Assembly (NCBI GenBank): GCA_009823395.1
Contig: CM020501.1
Location: 4,906,861 to 4,970,860, forward strand
Source: Thamnaconus septentrionalis
Taxonomy: Eukaryota; Chordata; Actinopteri; Tetraodontiformes; Monacanthidae
Direction: 5' to 3'
DNA: 64,000 bases
In this document: positions 35,101 through 46,813 of the stretch, one piece after another
How the letters are laid out: each line of letters starts with the position of its first letter
How positions within the stretch are numbered: the first letter of the stretch is position 1
The notes under the pieces: model-generated
Databases searched by the model: none
What the model was told of the DNA's origin: nothing
What the model saw: only the letters and a program-made list of their open reading frames with translations
Position numbers and translations under genes: made by a program

Positions 35101-38100
35101 TCATCCCAGAGTTGGAACAAGGTCGATTGATTTTTTTTGTTTACATCTCTGAATGGCTATTCAGTTTGCCAGAGGGTGTTTTTTTTGTCAGGCCATTCAC
35201 AATCATTTTAATAGTGCTGCTGACATTTGTCACGCTGTCCCCCAGGGTGCAACCTTCCCAGCAACCAGCGTCTCCCCTGCGGGCAAGGCTCTGTGTCCCA
35301 GGCTCAGTGCCACTCCGTAGGCTGCTGCTTCAACGAACAGCCCCCTGACTGCTACTACCCCATGGATGGTGGGTTGCATTTTGTGTTCTCCACTGGCATT
35401 TTCAGATCTCTTCACTTAGTAAAGTGGATTGGTTTTAAGAGCGGAAATGGAAGCGCTGTGGCTGATGGATGAGCAGGGAGGCATAGCCGGCGTCCACCTA
35501 GTGTAATTCAGCCTGTCAGTGATGGAGAAGGTGAAAAGGTGTCCGATACCTTGGGTATAATCATCAATGGCCTCCTGAGATGTTTGACCTTTACTTCCAC
35601 AGAGCTTCAGCTTATCTGCACTTGTTTGTCCGTGTGTGTTCGTACTCCAGCCTGCACTGCCGATCGCCACTTTGTCTTTCTGTGCCGGCCTCCCTCACCG
35701 ACCCCCCCCTGTCGCCGTCCCTGCTCTCGACCCCTGGTAACGTCACCTGCAAACCCATGAGAGTGACTTCAGAATACGCCTTGTTCAAGATCCCGATGGA
35801 TGAGTGTGGGACACACAGAGTTGTAAGCATTAATGCGTGAAAGTGATACAGAGGATTTCAGTGAGATTTTGAATATATACACTAGTGCACATTTTAAGAA
35901 GCTCTAAACGTTTTTGTTACTTGATTTGTAAGCACATGTATTTAATTTTTATTGATTGTATATACATACTTTATGAAAGTTGGTTAGGGTTCAGAATAGT
36001 CTACCGATATATTCAATCAATGAGGCTTTATAAGGAGGAATTTTACGCTGATGTCTTGTTTTTATTAGCCACACATCACATAGAAAATAACCAAGTACAG
36101 CTTCAACATTTTTGGTCGATGCAGGTCCTTACCAGTTTTCCTCAGCCACAAGTTTTCTCTTTCTGTCCCGACAGATGGTTGGTAAGATATTAGTCTACAT
36201 TGTGGAGGTCATCAACAGGGTTCATGCGTTCGATCTCAACTATGGCATCATAACAAGGGATTCCCCAGTCAGGTCAGAACTTACTGTTTGAGTAAAACCT
36301 GCCAGGAAAAGTTATAATGTTGCTAAGTTGGGTAAATGTTAAAATAGTATAAATTTGTAATATATAGACACTTGTGCAAGTATGATTTAAAAATAAAACA
36401 AAAAAAAAACCATCCATCACACCCGATGGGGAACATGCAGGTCTTCACTGTTGGGCACCAGCCTTCAAACCAATGAACTGATGCTTAAAATGTTTAAATG
36501 AAAAGAAATGACTAAATATTTTGAAATTGTAAATGTTTAAAAGCTCTTTTTACAAAGGGGGCAAGATCCATTTTCGGTCATTTACAAAACAGAATGTGAT
36601 GGTGCCTGGAAAATATGATGTCTTTGATGGATGGGAGAAAAAATACGATTTGTTGCAGAAATCAAAAGAACATTTACTGCTTTCCCATCACCGCACGTCT
36701 GTCTCGTTTCCAGGTTGTTGGTAGAGTGCAGATATATACCTGGCTCTGTCAGTATGAGTTACATGGTTAAAACTCCCACCCTGGCGCCCACCGTCCACAC
36801 TCACGGTGTGTTTGGAGTCCAGCTCAGGATTGCCAAAGGTAGAGTTTCTTGACCTTGTTCTGGTTTTCCAGTGGTGAATTTCTTTTTCTTTTTTGTTTTT
36901 GTGATGTCAATGTATTGTAGATTGATAGATGATTGAGGTGGAGTCATCAAATATAACATCTATTAAAATTTGCTATTTTAGCCTTGTGGTAGGTTATTCC
37001 TATCAGCTGACTGCCTATCGATGGGGGACATTGTCAGTCGCTGGTTTCAAAGCTACCTGAGTCTTAAACTTTGGAAAGTCTGTTTCAGTTTCTAACTCCA
37101 GGTTAGGGTGCAGACAAGCAGCTATGCTGCACTTTGCAGTAGGGGGTAATTAACCTAAGAGGCTTCACTGTGTGATTTCAGTTGTTCACATGACAGTAAG
37201 TTAAAGACGTGGTTAGCATTTGCAGCACGCTGCGGAATACAGTGATGAAAAAGTTTCAACGCTTTTGGAGAAGTAGACAACAGCTGTTGTCACTGGACGC
37301 AGCAGACACTGCAGTGTTGCATGTTGTAAATAATCCATTACCTCGTATCAGTGGAACCTCCAGGTTGGTATAAGGACCGGACGGTCCTGCCTATGTTGCT
37401 GATAGTTGGTTTAGTTGGTCACGGACCCTAAAAAGTATCCATAGTTTAAACATGCATGTCAGAATTCCACCTTTTCCACAGCTTTCAGTTGGATTCAGTT
37501 GTGGTTTCTTTTTTCCAGATTCCCAGTACAAAAGCTACTACCCCCAGTATCACAAGCCTATGGAGATGCTGCTGGGGAAACCCCTCTACCTGGAAGTTCG
37601 TCTACTCAACACTCCAGACCCAGGCTTGGTACTGCTGGTACACTTCTGTGTGGCCTACCCCCGCTCCGGAAAAGCTGTGTGGCTCATCCTTTACGACGGG
37701 TATGTTTAAAGTAAAAATTAAAAGAAAAGAATAACCCTAGGCAAAAAAAAAAACCCTGTCTTGACCCGTCCTAAAAACATGTGTCTTTTCATTGTTTTCC
37801 TGATGGCTGACTGATTTAATGTTGCACTGTAGATGTCCAAATCCATTGGACCCAGCCCCAGAGCAGTCCGTTATTTTGGATCCTCAGCCATCCACTCTGC
37901 AGGCTCAGACCCGCCGCTTCACCATCAGCACATTCCAGTTTCTCCCTGAGGGTCAGTTGAAGGATCCAAACGAGGAGGTAAAGACATTATGAGTCCTTTG
38001 GTGAACAAATGATGATTAATGGTAATGCAGACACAAATGTACTCTAGTCATGGTTATTGCAATCACAATAATAATTTCATTCACAACTGAATACCACTAT

Positions 38101-39271
38101 AATTATTTAAACCACTGAGATGGTTTTGCAGTCATTGTCCACATTTAGACAAACCTGATTTTATTGTTGCAAATCAGCTACACTTAAGCTGATTTGCACC
38201 GACCAAACCCTGTTTAGTCAAATAGAGAGCACCTGTTTCAAGGGTTATGAAAAAAACAAGTAGCCTACTGTCAATTTTGTGCTGGTTGTACTTTTACATA
38301 GTGTGTAGTTTACATAAAAGTTATCATTTAAGTCGGTCACAGCTAGTATTGAAGTTCAAATGAATTCAAGCATGAATCCCAGTCAGACTGTACATTTGTA
38401 GCAACTTAGATCTTTCTTTGTAGGTACATTTAAACAGTTCTCCCATTGCCAACTCTTATACTTGGGCCTGTTATCATGGTTGTCTTTGAGTCCATATGCT
38501 ACAAGCAATCTGTACTCTACGTCTACATAATTGTTTTACATGCAGTAGAACGATCCAGTTTTATTCTAATGCAGTTTCCCAGGGGGTCTGGTTTTATGTT
38601 CACATAAGAACAAAGACCGGCAGATTTGCATTCATTCATTTCAGGTGTGATAACTTGTGATACTTTCTGGCCAAATCTCAATTGGCAACAGCTGTCACAG
38701 TACATTTGCCCAGTCTTAAGACTAAATGCTATGTCAAATCTTGCTCTCTTTCTCCCTCCTTCACCGCCTCAGATCTACTTTATGTGTTCCACTGAAATCT
38801 GTTCACCACGTGATGGGCCTTGTGTTGAAGGATGCTTTGGCCAGTGACGGTAAGGGGGGCGGCGGCCCGTGTCCCAGTATCACCCACCGCACCCTAATGA
38901 ACCTCAGTAGATGGCGTGAAGCATGGCTAGTGAGCAGGAATGCTGCCTGCAGACGTAGCCAGATCTGTCCCGAAAACAGCCCGAGAGATGGGTGTAGCTG
39001 TTTGTTGCCTATGACAGCAGAACAATGTTTTAGTAATGAGGGGAGTGCTGAATTATTTAGCAGGTCTTATCCTTGTCATGTTTTACAGTTGGAACACAGA
39101 AGACTATTGAGAGGATAGCAAAGAAGATGATCTGGTAAGTAGTGTTTTGCTGTTTAGATAATGTGCCGAGTTTTTTTTAAATCAGTAAATACACACAGAA
39201 GTTACACAACTTGTGTCACTTGGTGACTGTGACCTCCTTTTCAGGCCTCAGATGTTTGCTGTTCGACCATT

Positions 39272-39277
39272 AATAAA
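39272..39277 (+). terminator. Poly(A) signal of the ZP gene
   Basis: AATAAA lying inside the last codons before the TAA stop at 39285-39287. This implies an extremely short 3'UTR, a feature I recall for fish egg-coat mRNAs. Confidence 0.5.
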
Positions 39278-39289
39278 ACCCTCCTAAAA

Positions 39290-40859
39290 CACAGAGGCTG
39301 TGTGTTTGTGCGTCTGTTCCTTGGAATTGCCTTTACTTTGTTTTACAGCAGGAAATATCACTCTGCTAAAAGGTGAGGAGAGACACTGTTTACATCAACA
39401 TTAAAATCTTTGGACTCAGCGTAAATTATACTGGCTGCTTCAGTGTTTTTAGAAAATGGAATAGAATGACATGGGAATTCCTCTAGTTGCAGACATGGGG
39501 GAAGCTAACTATGGGTACTTGGCTGAATGAGATTTTGTTTATTGTACATGCGCGCACTCAGTCATGGTTGCACGCTTGGACCCATTTCACTTAAAAGCAC
39601 ATGGCTTACTTAAACTATTAAGCACCAAATGGCAGGAGGGGCTGAGACTGAGTGTGTGTGTGTCACACGGCAGGAGTGTGAGAGTTTGCTGCCCTGATTT
39701 TATATGGTAACAAGAAAGTTTTTAGCTGGAGATACTGGAAAAAAAGGTTTTAAATGTTGATCCCTTAATTAGAGTTTTCATTTACTGGCTCTGTTTGTTG
39801 GAACTTTAAGTTGGTTATATTAACAAACGTGATTATACTTTCCCAAAAAGTTATTTAGAAAATGTGAAAATACAGATGCATATTTTTGTTGTGAGGAATT
39901 ACACAACATAATTAATGACCCCCAATCTCACAAGGATCACATCCTTAATGACAGAAAATGAACGCAATTTTGAGTAGTCGTTAATTGTTGCGCTTTTGCG
40001 TAGCAAGAGGGTGCAAAGCTGTCAAATTTGGTCAAATCAAGGGAAAGCACTTTGCTTATTTTAATCTAAAAGATTCATCATTAATTGATGTCATTAGAAT
40101 CAAGGATCTTTCTTGTCACTAGGAAAAAGTAACATTTTGCACACTCCCAGCTTAAAAGACACACTTAAATAGACATTAAAAACAAAAAACAAACTAATGA
40201 AACATTCAGGAAAAAAATGGAAAATATGTCTAGAGCAATTAAAAAAAACATGAATCTGTCTTATTGCAGAGGACTGATTTTGTCTGTCTAACTCTTCCAG
40301 TTAACAGTATTCTGAACTTCCACCTTGGGCTCTGGTGTCAAACAAGTGTTGTTTTTTTTCTCCAACGCATGAGTTTAAACCGAGACCATACCCACTGATA
40401 CTGTATATCCGCCATATTACCCAGTCACAGTCCCACACCTCAAAGCAGTTGTTGCCCCGCAGCTAATTGCCTTTTTAAAGCCGCCACCACTTGCGGTAGC
40501 TTCTGACCACTGGGTGTCATCCAAGCAATAAAAATGCGAAGGCGCTCCATACAGCAGTGACTCACAGCTGCCTCCTTATGTATAGACCTTGACCCGTGTG
40601 TGTAGCTGCTTGTGTAATGGGGACGGGTGAAATCTCTCTCAGAATTGGAACTTGGCGGCAAATGCTACTCCTTTTCCCAGTGAACAAGCCAAGCGCTGCC
40701 ATGAATAAAAGCAACACAGTAAAAAGAAACTGCGTATCTATTGATAACAAACTATTCTGTCTTTCTTTCGGCTGGCTGGCAGGCAAGGCAGCCAGGCAGG
40801 GTGGTGGTTCGTAAAAAAAAAAAAAAAAATAAAAAATAAAAAAGACGGCAGTATCTATT
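39290..40859. other. Intergenic region between the ZP gene and rbfox2
   Basis: About 1.6 kb of AT-rich sequence with no gene that I can support and no clear repeat. It ends in an A/T run (40814-40842) just before the CpG-rich rbfox2 start region. Confidence 0.5.
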
Positions 40860-42028
40860 GAATCTCTCTCTCTCGCGCGCGCACGCGCACATACATTGGC
40901 CCGCGTGCGGAAAACGTATGGGAGCACTGCGGCACTCTGCGTGTTCTCGCGGGCTGCATGGCTGCGTGGCTCTGTGGCGTTCAAACGGGGAGAGAGCGGA
41001 AGGGAGGGGGAGGAGGAGGGGAACGACTCCACCGAGGGAGGAGGGGAAGAGGAGGAGGACAGTTTCCTTTCTGTAACACACGCTACGACACCAAACCAGG
41101 GGGGAAAACCGAGAGAGGAAAAAAATAATAGAAGAGAAGGAGAGAGAGAGAGGGTGAAAGGAAGGAAACACCGCAGCCCCTCCGACCGCCAGCACCACCG
41201 TTTGTGCTATTTTTTGTGTGGTTTTTTTTGTGTTACGTGCGCGCGTGTGTGTCTTTTTGGTTTTTTTGGCAGACTTGCGGACTTAACATGGGGGAAACGG
41301 AGAGCTCCTGACGAAGACTTTGCCTTAACGCAAACCTCTGGCTTCGCGGCTGCTAGACAGGAGAGCAGAGCAGAGGAGAGGAGAGCAGGCGGCCCAAGGA
41401 AGACATGTTGGACGAGGGAATTTTTTTTCGTCTTGAGGTTGCGGTAGGATGTTGATGTTGTTGAGCTCCTAAAAGCTTGAGCCTCCTGGCTCCCGAAGAC
41501 TATTAAAACCTCGCGTGCTCGAATCTGTCCGGTAGGTTTGCGAACAGAAGCCGTCGCTTACGTCGGCCTTTTCTTTTCTTTTTTTTTTCCTTCTCGCTTT
41601 CTCTCTTTTTTTTAATTATTTGAATTGCAGTGTTGTGGACCTAGGCAGGCCTCTCAGGCATCCCGGCAGTAAATAAATAGAGCCAAACACGGGGCTGCAT
41701 AGCTGCAAATTAGCCTTGGCAGGCGAGCTAGTGTTTTTAAAACAGGCCATTTTGTGTTTGTGTGTTTTTGTTGTTTTTTTTTTTTTGCGAGGGGGTAGTC
41801 TCTCGTTTGTCAACAATTAGGGAGCCCAGGACATTTCAAATATATCAACTCTCCGAGCAGAGGGGGTCATCAAGGCCCGGCATTAAAGGCGACTTGGCAG
41901 TATTAGGAGATCACTTTAACCGCAGTGTGCGGGGCTGAGGTGCAACACGGGGAGCTGACTATTACTACCCCTACCCTACCACCCCCCCAGCTTTAGCTCT
42001 AGACGGGGGACCGAAGAAAGCTTTTTAA
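40860..42028 (+). promoter_or_regulatory. rbfox2: CpG-rich promoter and 5'UTR of rbfox2
   Basis: GC content and CpG density rise sharply from about 40870 (GCGCGCGCACGCGCAC) and stay raised to the first coding exon, with purine-rich GAGGA runs (40985-41160) and several ATG-poor stretches. No TATA box is seen; CpG-island promoters are usual for long neural regulators such as RBFOX genes. An in-frame TAA at 42026-42028 closes the 5' leader directly before the first ATG. Confidence 0.55.
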
Positions 42029-42271
42029 ATGTTAATGTCGACCGACGTTGCATCCATCATGCTACCTGTGTCCCGGGCTCTCATGGACCGGGAGAGAGAG
42101 CTGGACATGGCCGGCGGGGTGCATCCCAACGCGGCAGGCGCTCCCGCAGTCGTCCGGGGCATGAAGCGTGGAGACCCGGAGCCTGACGGACAGACAGCGG
42201 CGGCTCTGGTGGACACGGCCGGGGCAGAGTGCAAGCGTCCCCGAATCGACGGAACAGGAGTCATCGGCGAG
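42029..42271 (+). CDS. rbfox2: RBFOX2 RNA-binding protein, first coding exon
   Basis: RBFOX2 is a nuclear splicing regulator that binds UGCAUG next to alternative exons. This exon encodes 81 residues in phase 0 and ends GAG|GTTTGT. The second half (MKRGDPEPDG ... CKRPRIDGTG) matches the RBFOX2-specific N-terminal exon (MKRESELE ... SKRPRTEE in human, from memory). It includes a KRPR basic motif and separates RBFOX2 from RBFOX1 and RBFOX3. Several in-frame ATGs compete (42029, 42035, 42059, 42083, 42107, 42161). An in-frame stop lies just upstream; the ATGs at 42083 and 42107 have G at +4, and 42161 corresponds to the conserved MKR. The true start is therefore uncertain. Confidence 0.85.
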
Positions 42272-42321
42272 GTTTGTGGAAAAAATAAATAAAAAAATAA
42301 AATAATAATAATTATATATAT

Positions 42322-42324
<3 letters not shown>

Positions 42325-42375
<51 letters not shown>
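42325..42375. repeat. (CA)n microsatellite in rbfox2 intron 1
   Basis: About 25 CA units preceded by an AT-rich stretch with ATATATA, starting 54 bases after the exon-1 donor. Confidence 0.95.
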
Positions 42376-42378
<3 letters not shown>

Positions 42379-45300
42379 AATGTGGTTGTTGCACTGCCAT
42401 GAACATGCATGCATTGCAGAGGGTGTTGCATATGCTTGTTTGGCCAAGTCTTACCAGCAGGCTAAGTAAGTTGTACTTGGAGACTGAAGTCCATTACCCA
42501 GCACAATAAATATAACCTTCCAGCATGCTGCATTGTTGCTGGATCAATGCAGGTTGTGAGGAGGAATAGCAATGGTTCAACTCTTTAAGTCTACACAAAA
42601 GTGTATTGCTGATCAGGCCCCCTTGTTGTTTCTTGACTCAGGCCTGGGGGAGGTAAGCGAACTTAACCTTTATTATGCAAAGAAACATCCCTCCGCCCGT
42701 GTGTTGTCATCAAGGAAACACCATTTGGTGCTTTTCTTTGTTTTGCTTCTCTTACATTTTGGCTAGGGGGGTTGGGTGTGAGAAAATATGTGGCGATCAA
42801 AGGTGGACCCCCTGTTTTTATGGTTGGGGCACTCACCTAACGCCTCCAAAGGCCCTAAATGCTCACACCTTGGCTTCAGTCTGTTCCAACTCTCTGATTG
42901 GATCACCAAATGTGATTCACCGCTTTAACCTCCCGCTTTCTTTTCTCCCATCAAGAGCTTTGACCTTTTCCACCTCTTCAGTGATCCAAAATTGGTCAAA
43001 CGTTTGTTAAGAGAGCGTCACAGAAAAGCAGAGGGGGGCAACAACCATTGTGGCGCACACTGCACAGGGGTAAATCAGTCCGCTGCGAGACACAAAGCTA
43101 TTTCTCTGCCATTAAAGGCAGCAGTAATGGAGGTGAGGTAGCCCATTTGTTCCTATTTGGAGAAACTAAATGGCTGGCTGTACGTTGCCCCTGCCGTCCA
43201 TGAGTGCTGACAGACAGGATCAGCCAACGTAATGCACTTCAAACCATACGTGAGTGGCAAGAGAGTGTGTTTGTACGTGTTTGTGCGGGGTGGAGAGGAG
43301 AGCAGATCAATAGCTTCAGCCCCTAAAATGTATTGAACGTGAGCCGGCTGGACGGTCCGGAAACGAGAGTGGTGGTGTTGCCCCCACCCCCCCTGGTTGG
43401 TGCAGGAACAGATTTGCCCTATCACTAGCAGTAAAGAGGCTTTGTCTCCAGCTAATGGGATCACATCTCATACTGGAGGGGGCATTCTAACCGCACTGAT
43501 CCTGGGATCCTTATCTAAGGCGCAGGATTTATTAAACACACGTGCACGAGTACACACAAGTACACACACTCATGCGCAGTTGGTGAAATAATAACCTGCA
43601 ACCCTTTCTCAGGGCTAGCTGATTGCTTTCAGTGTTTTTCTCAGCGTCAGATAAGAGGTGTTTGCAGTCTCTTAAATGAAAATATTTAAATTCAGACAAG
43701 CTTATTATTGTTTCTCAGCTGCCTCCTGGAGCTCTGTGGACTTGCAGTGGAGTCACATGGGTTTTAAAATCTGTAAATTCTAGTTAATGCACTGTTTCCA
43801 CTGTGTCTGTCCCTTAGTCACATTTAAATGCACCATCACTGGTTTAGTGTGTGTGTGTATTTAAAAGTGCAGATTTTATGAATTTTCCCCGAGCAGAATG
43901 ACAGCAATTGTATTCTGGATGGAAATAGAGCAAAGTGACGTCTTCTTTTCCTCTGTTTCAATCAAAGCGTGAAACAGCTATTTTAAACACACACACAGAC
44001 ATCTACAAAGCTGATCTAGAGACTAAAGGATGGAGGGGGAAATGAAAACGGCACCACAAAGAGCTCCCTGCCTGGACCTCCATAAGGAACGTGCTCTCTC
44101 TCCTTCCCACCATCATTTTTATTTTTGAAAAGAAGCCTCTTTATTGCCGGCATCATGACTGAGGTTGATCTCTGACCTGTGACTGAAGCCAGCAGCGGGG
44201 TGTGGTTGTGGAAAAGCGCAATCCATTTGCACCACTCCAAGCACACTAATGGCATCTCTCCCATTTGGCCATCGACACCGCTGTTTTTCTCATCAGGGTA
44301 TGATGTCATCACAGTGTGGGGGTGGAAATACTCCCGTCAAGTCAAAATTGCAAAGTTTTCTCTGTCATGCCGGCCCATGCACAAGTCACTGCGGTGCTAC
44401 GGCTCACTCTGCAAATTAAATAAATTAAGTTTGAATGTTCACTGATGCTCTTGGAAAATACGAGGATTTGAACCCCCCCTCCTCCTGGCAAACCATCAGA
44501 ATGGCTTGTGAGGAAATGTCAAGTCAATGTAAAAGCCATTCTAAATAGAGTGCGTTTTTAGATTGCGCTGCCATACCAGGGATGCCCTGCATTTTTTTTT
44601 TGTTTTTTTAGGAAGACCATGACCGCCCCCCTGCGCGTCCCTGGCTAAGATTTGGGGAAATGAGGAGGTTGTCAGCTCGGATATCAATCCAACGCACCGC
44701 AGAGTGGCCCACGTTTTGTTGTCACTCTGTGCAGGAACGGGGGCTCACTCTAACCTAATAAGGTCTTTGCGGGGGGGGGGTGACAGCAGCGAGGACAAAT
44801 AACTTGACTGAGACGCTAATGTAGGCGGATCACCCCTCTCTACATTCATCTCAGCCGTGGCACTGAAATAGAATGAAAGCGTCAGCAAGAAAAATGCTCC
44901 CTTGCTGTGTGTTGTGAATATTTATTTTGTTTTTTGGTGCCTTGCACCCATGATAAACTGCTGTGAGGGCCCTGGTGACTGAAATATACGCCCAGACGGA
45001 TGAGACTGAAGCCTCACAGCCTGGTGCACGTGTTTGATGTGCACACGGGTTCAGTTATTTTCAGTCAGGTAATTTGCTATGCTCTCTTTTTCTTGTTTTT
45101 TTTTATACTTAGTAAAATATTTATCAGCTGTTTGTAATATTTGTGTCGTTGACCATTAGTCAACTAGTGATATATGTAGAATAGATATTGGAAAAGAGAT
45201 GAATCCCCACAAGACCATTATAAGTCTTATAAACTAGACAAAAACTGAAAATAAGTTTTCAGAAATAAGAAAATACGTTTTGTCATTGGACAAAAATGGA

Positions 45301-46247
45301 CAAATGGGCTACAAATATTGAATTTAGCTGTTGAATCTAGAACCCAAAGGCTTTGCAGCATCGGAACTAATCAAACGATAAGAGAAAATTAATAAATATG
45401 AGAGAAATAAATAATCCGAACAAAAGTGCCACGATAATGAAACAATATTTCTCAAGGTCTCCCAGCCTGGGGATTCATAAACGCCGCTGCTAATTATTGG
45501 TTTTAATGAGTCCTTGCTACAGTGTCAGAGATAAACAGCTTGCAAAACGTGCACATCAGCATTGATCCAAAAGTCCGGCCGTGCTATCGCCCCAACACCA
45601 GCGGAAAATAAAGATGTGTTGGCGCTGCAAATAATTGCTTGCAATTTTTTTTTAATCTCCTCCGATCTGCAGTGAAATTAATCGGCGGATAAAAGAAAGT
45701 GTGAAAGTTTTTATCTGGTTGCGGATCGATGCCGCTGTCGTGAGCTGTCGGCCCGCCATTGTTTTCTCTGCAACCATTACCGTGACTGACGGCGGACGCC
45801 AGAGTCCAGAGTCCATGCCGACTGCGAGCCAACGCCTCCCTGAGAGAGTGCGTGTGGGCGTGCTGCAGAGTGGGTGGGTGGGGAGGGTGGGGGTGGACGT
45901 GGACGTGCGCGCCCAGAGAAAATGTACCCGGGCTCATCTGGCTGGCGGTTTGGAGGCTTCGCACGTAAGTGGATGAAATGGATTTGCGTCCTGCCTGAGT
46001 GTGCGGAGCGAGGGCCCCGCTCGGCGCTGAGGTAGGAGGTCTCTCAAAGCCACTGAAATGTGCTTCCTCCTCCTCCTCCTCCTCCGCTGCTCGCTCCTCG
46101 CGTAGCGCTGCAGTCCCGAGGCACGATAGGAATAGACACGAGTCCTGTGACCAAATTAAACACACACACACACACACACCTCCAGTGAGTTTTGGAGAGG
46201 GAGTATCGGAGTTCATGCGAGAAAGAGATGGCTGTTGGCGAGGAGTA

Positions 46248-46813
46248 GGGGGGCTTCCAAAGGGGGGAAACCAGAGTCCAAGATGGCGGCCCATTCATTT
46301 CAATGAAGGTGCTCACACAGCTCTTACGCCAAAAGAGTTTCAGACTTCCGCATTAATGGGCCCATAGAGCGTGCTATTTGGCCAATCGTAATGATTCTGG
46401 AGAACATCACCTACAGACACGTCGGGATGCAGCCAATCAGAACGAGCTGAGACACAGCAGCACGTACGACGTCATGACTTCACGCTGGGAGTAAACTCTT
46501 TTCTGGCGATTTTCTGGCCTTTATCATTTTTATTAAACGACTAAAACTGAACCATAACTGAAAAATCTACAACAGAAAGATTTGCTAGGAGTCACGTTTC
46601 AGGTCACATTCATCCTGTCAGCTGTTTTAAGAGCGTCTATTTTTGTATTGTGGTCTATGTGAAAAATTATTTTTGGGCCCATGGGATTTTCTTTTAGCTG
46701 CAGTACGTCGAGTGGCCACTGGGAAGAATCGGTGCGCCGCCATATTGCCAGTGCGGTATCCAGTTTTTATAATACCTCCATGGGGGAAACCTGGGAGGTG
46801 GTGGAGCCCCCCC
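46248..46813. mobile_element. Candidate non-autonomous DNA element
   Basis: The ends are imperfect inverted repeats: GGGGGGCTTCCA at the left and TGGAGCCCCCC at the right. Inside each end is a matching inverted GATGGCGGC / GCCGCCAT block (46283 and 46735). No coding capacity and no verified target duplication, so this rests on end symmetry alone. Confidence 0.35.

Larger units (their letters stand above)
28095..39287 (+). pseudogene. ZP1/ZP4-like egg-coat gene with four ZP-N modules, trefoil and ZP domain; carries several frame lesions
   Basis: Vertebrate ZP glycoproteins polymerise into the egg coat. Exons I can place: 28095-28479 (signal peptide), 28662-28820, 29270-29388, 29476-29638, 30412-30524, 30613-31660, 32323-32447, 33984-34247, 34446-34560 (poor), 35025-35121, 35246-35368, 35651-35822, 36175-36272, 36714-36838, 37519-37699, 37833-37977, 38773-38849, 39089-39134 and 39245-39287: about 3.6 kb, near 1,190 residues. 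Four ZP-N-like units are followed by a trefoil (CNLPSNQRLPCG ... CCFNEQPPDCYYP) and a ZP domain (ADRHFVF ... VTCKP, DECGTHR, TRDSPV, LLVECRY, YLEVRLLNTPDPGLVL, RRFTISTFQF, YFMCSTEICSP). Trefoil plus ZP marks the ZP1/ZP4 class. Single-base lesions break the frame near 34122, in 34446-34560, near 35675 and at 38845. Neighbouring genes show none, so I favour a young pseudogene; indels in the assembled sequence are the alternative. Confidence 0.65.

Noticed and set aside
35539..35760. Cys/Pro-rich frame PSPTPPCRRPCSRP in the ZP gene.
   Set aside because: It is the wrong-frame continuation after the one-base deletion; the adjacent frame gives the recognisable ZP-domain sequence.
45584..46294. A 236-codon minus-strand frame in rbfox2 intron 1.
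   Set aside because: It runs through CA repeat and GC-rich sequence, has no family resemblance and no supporting splice structure.
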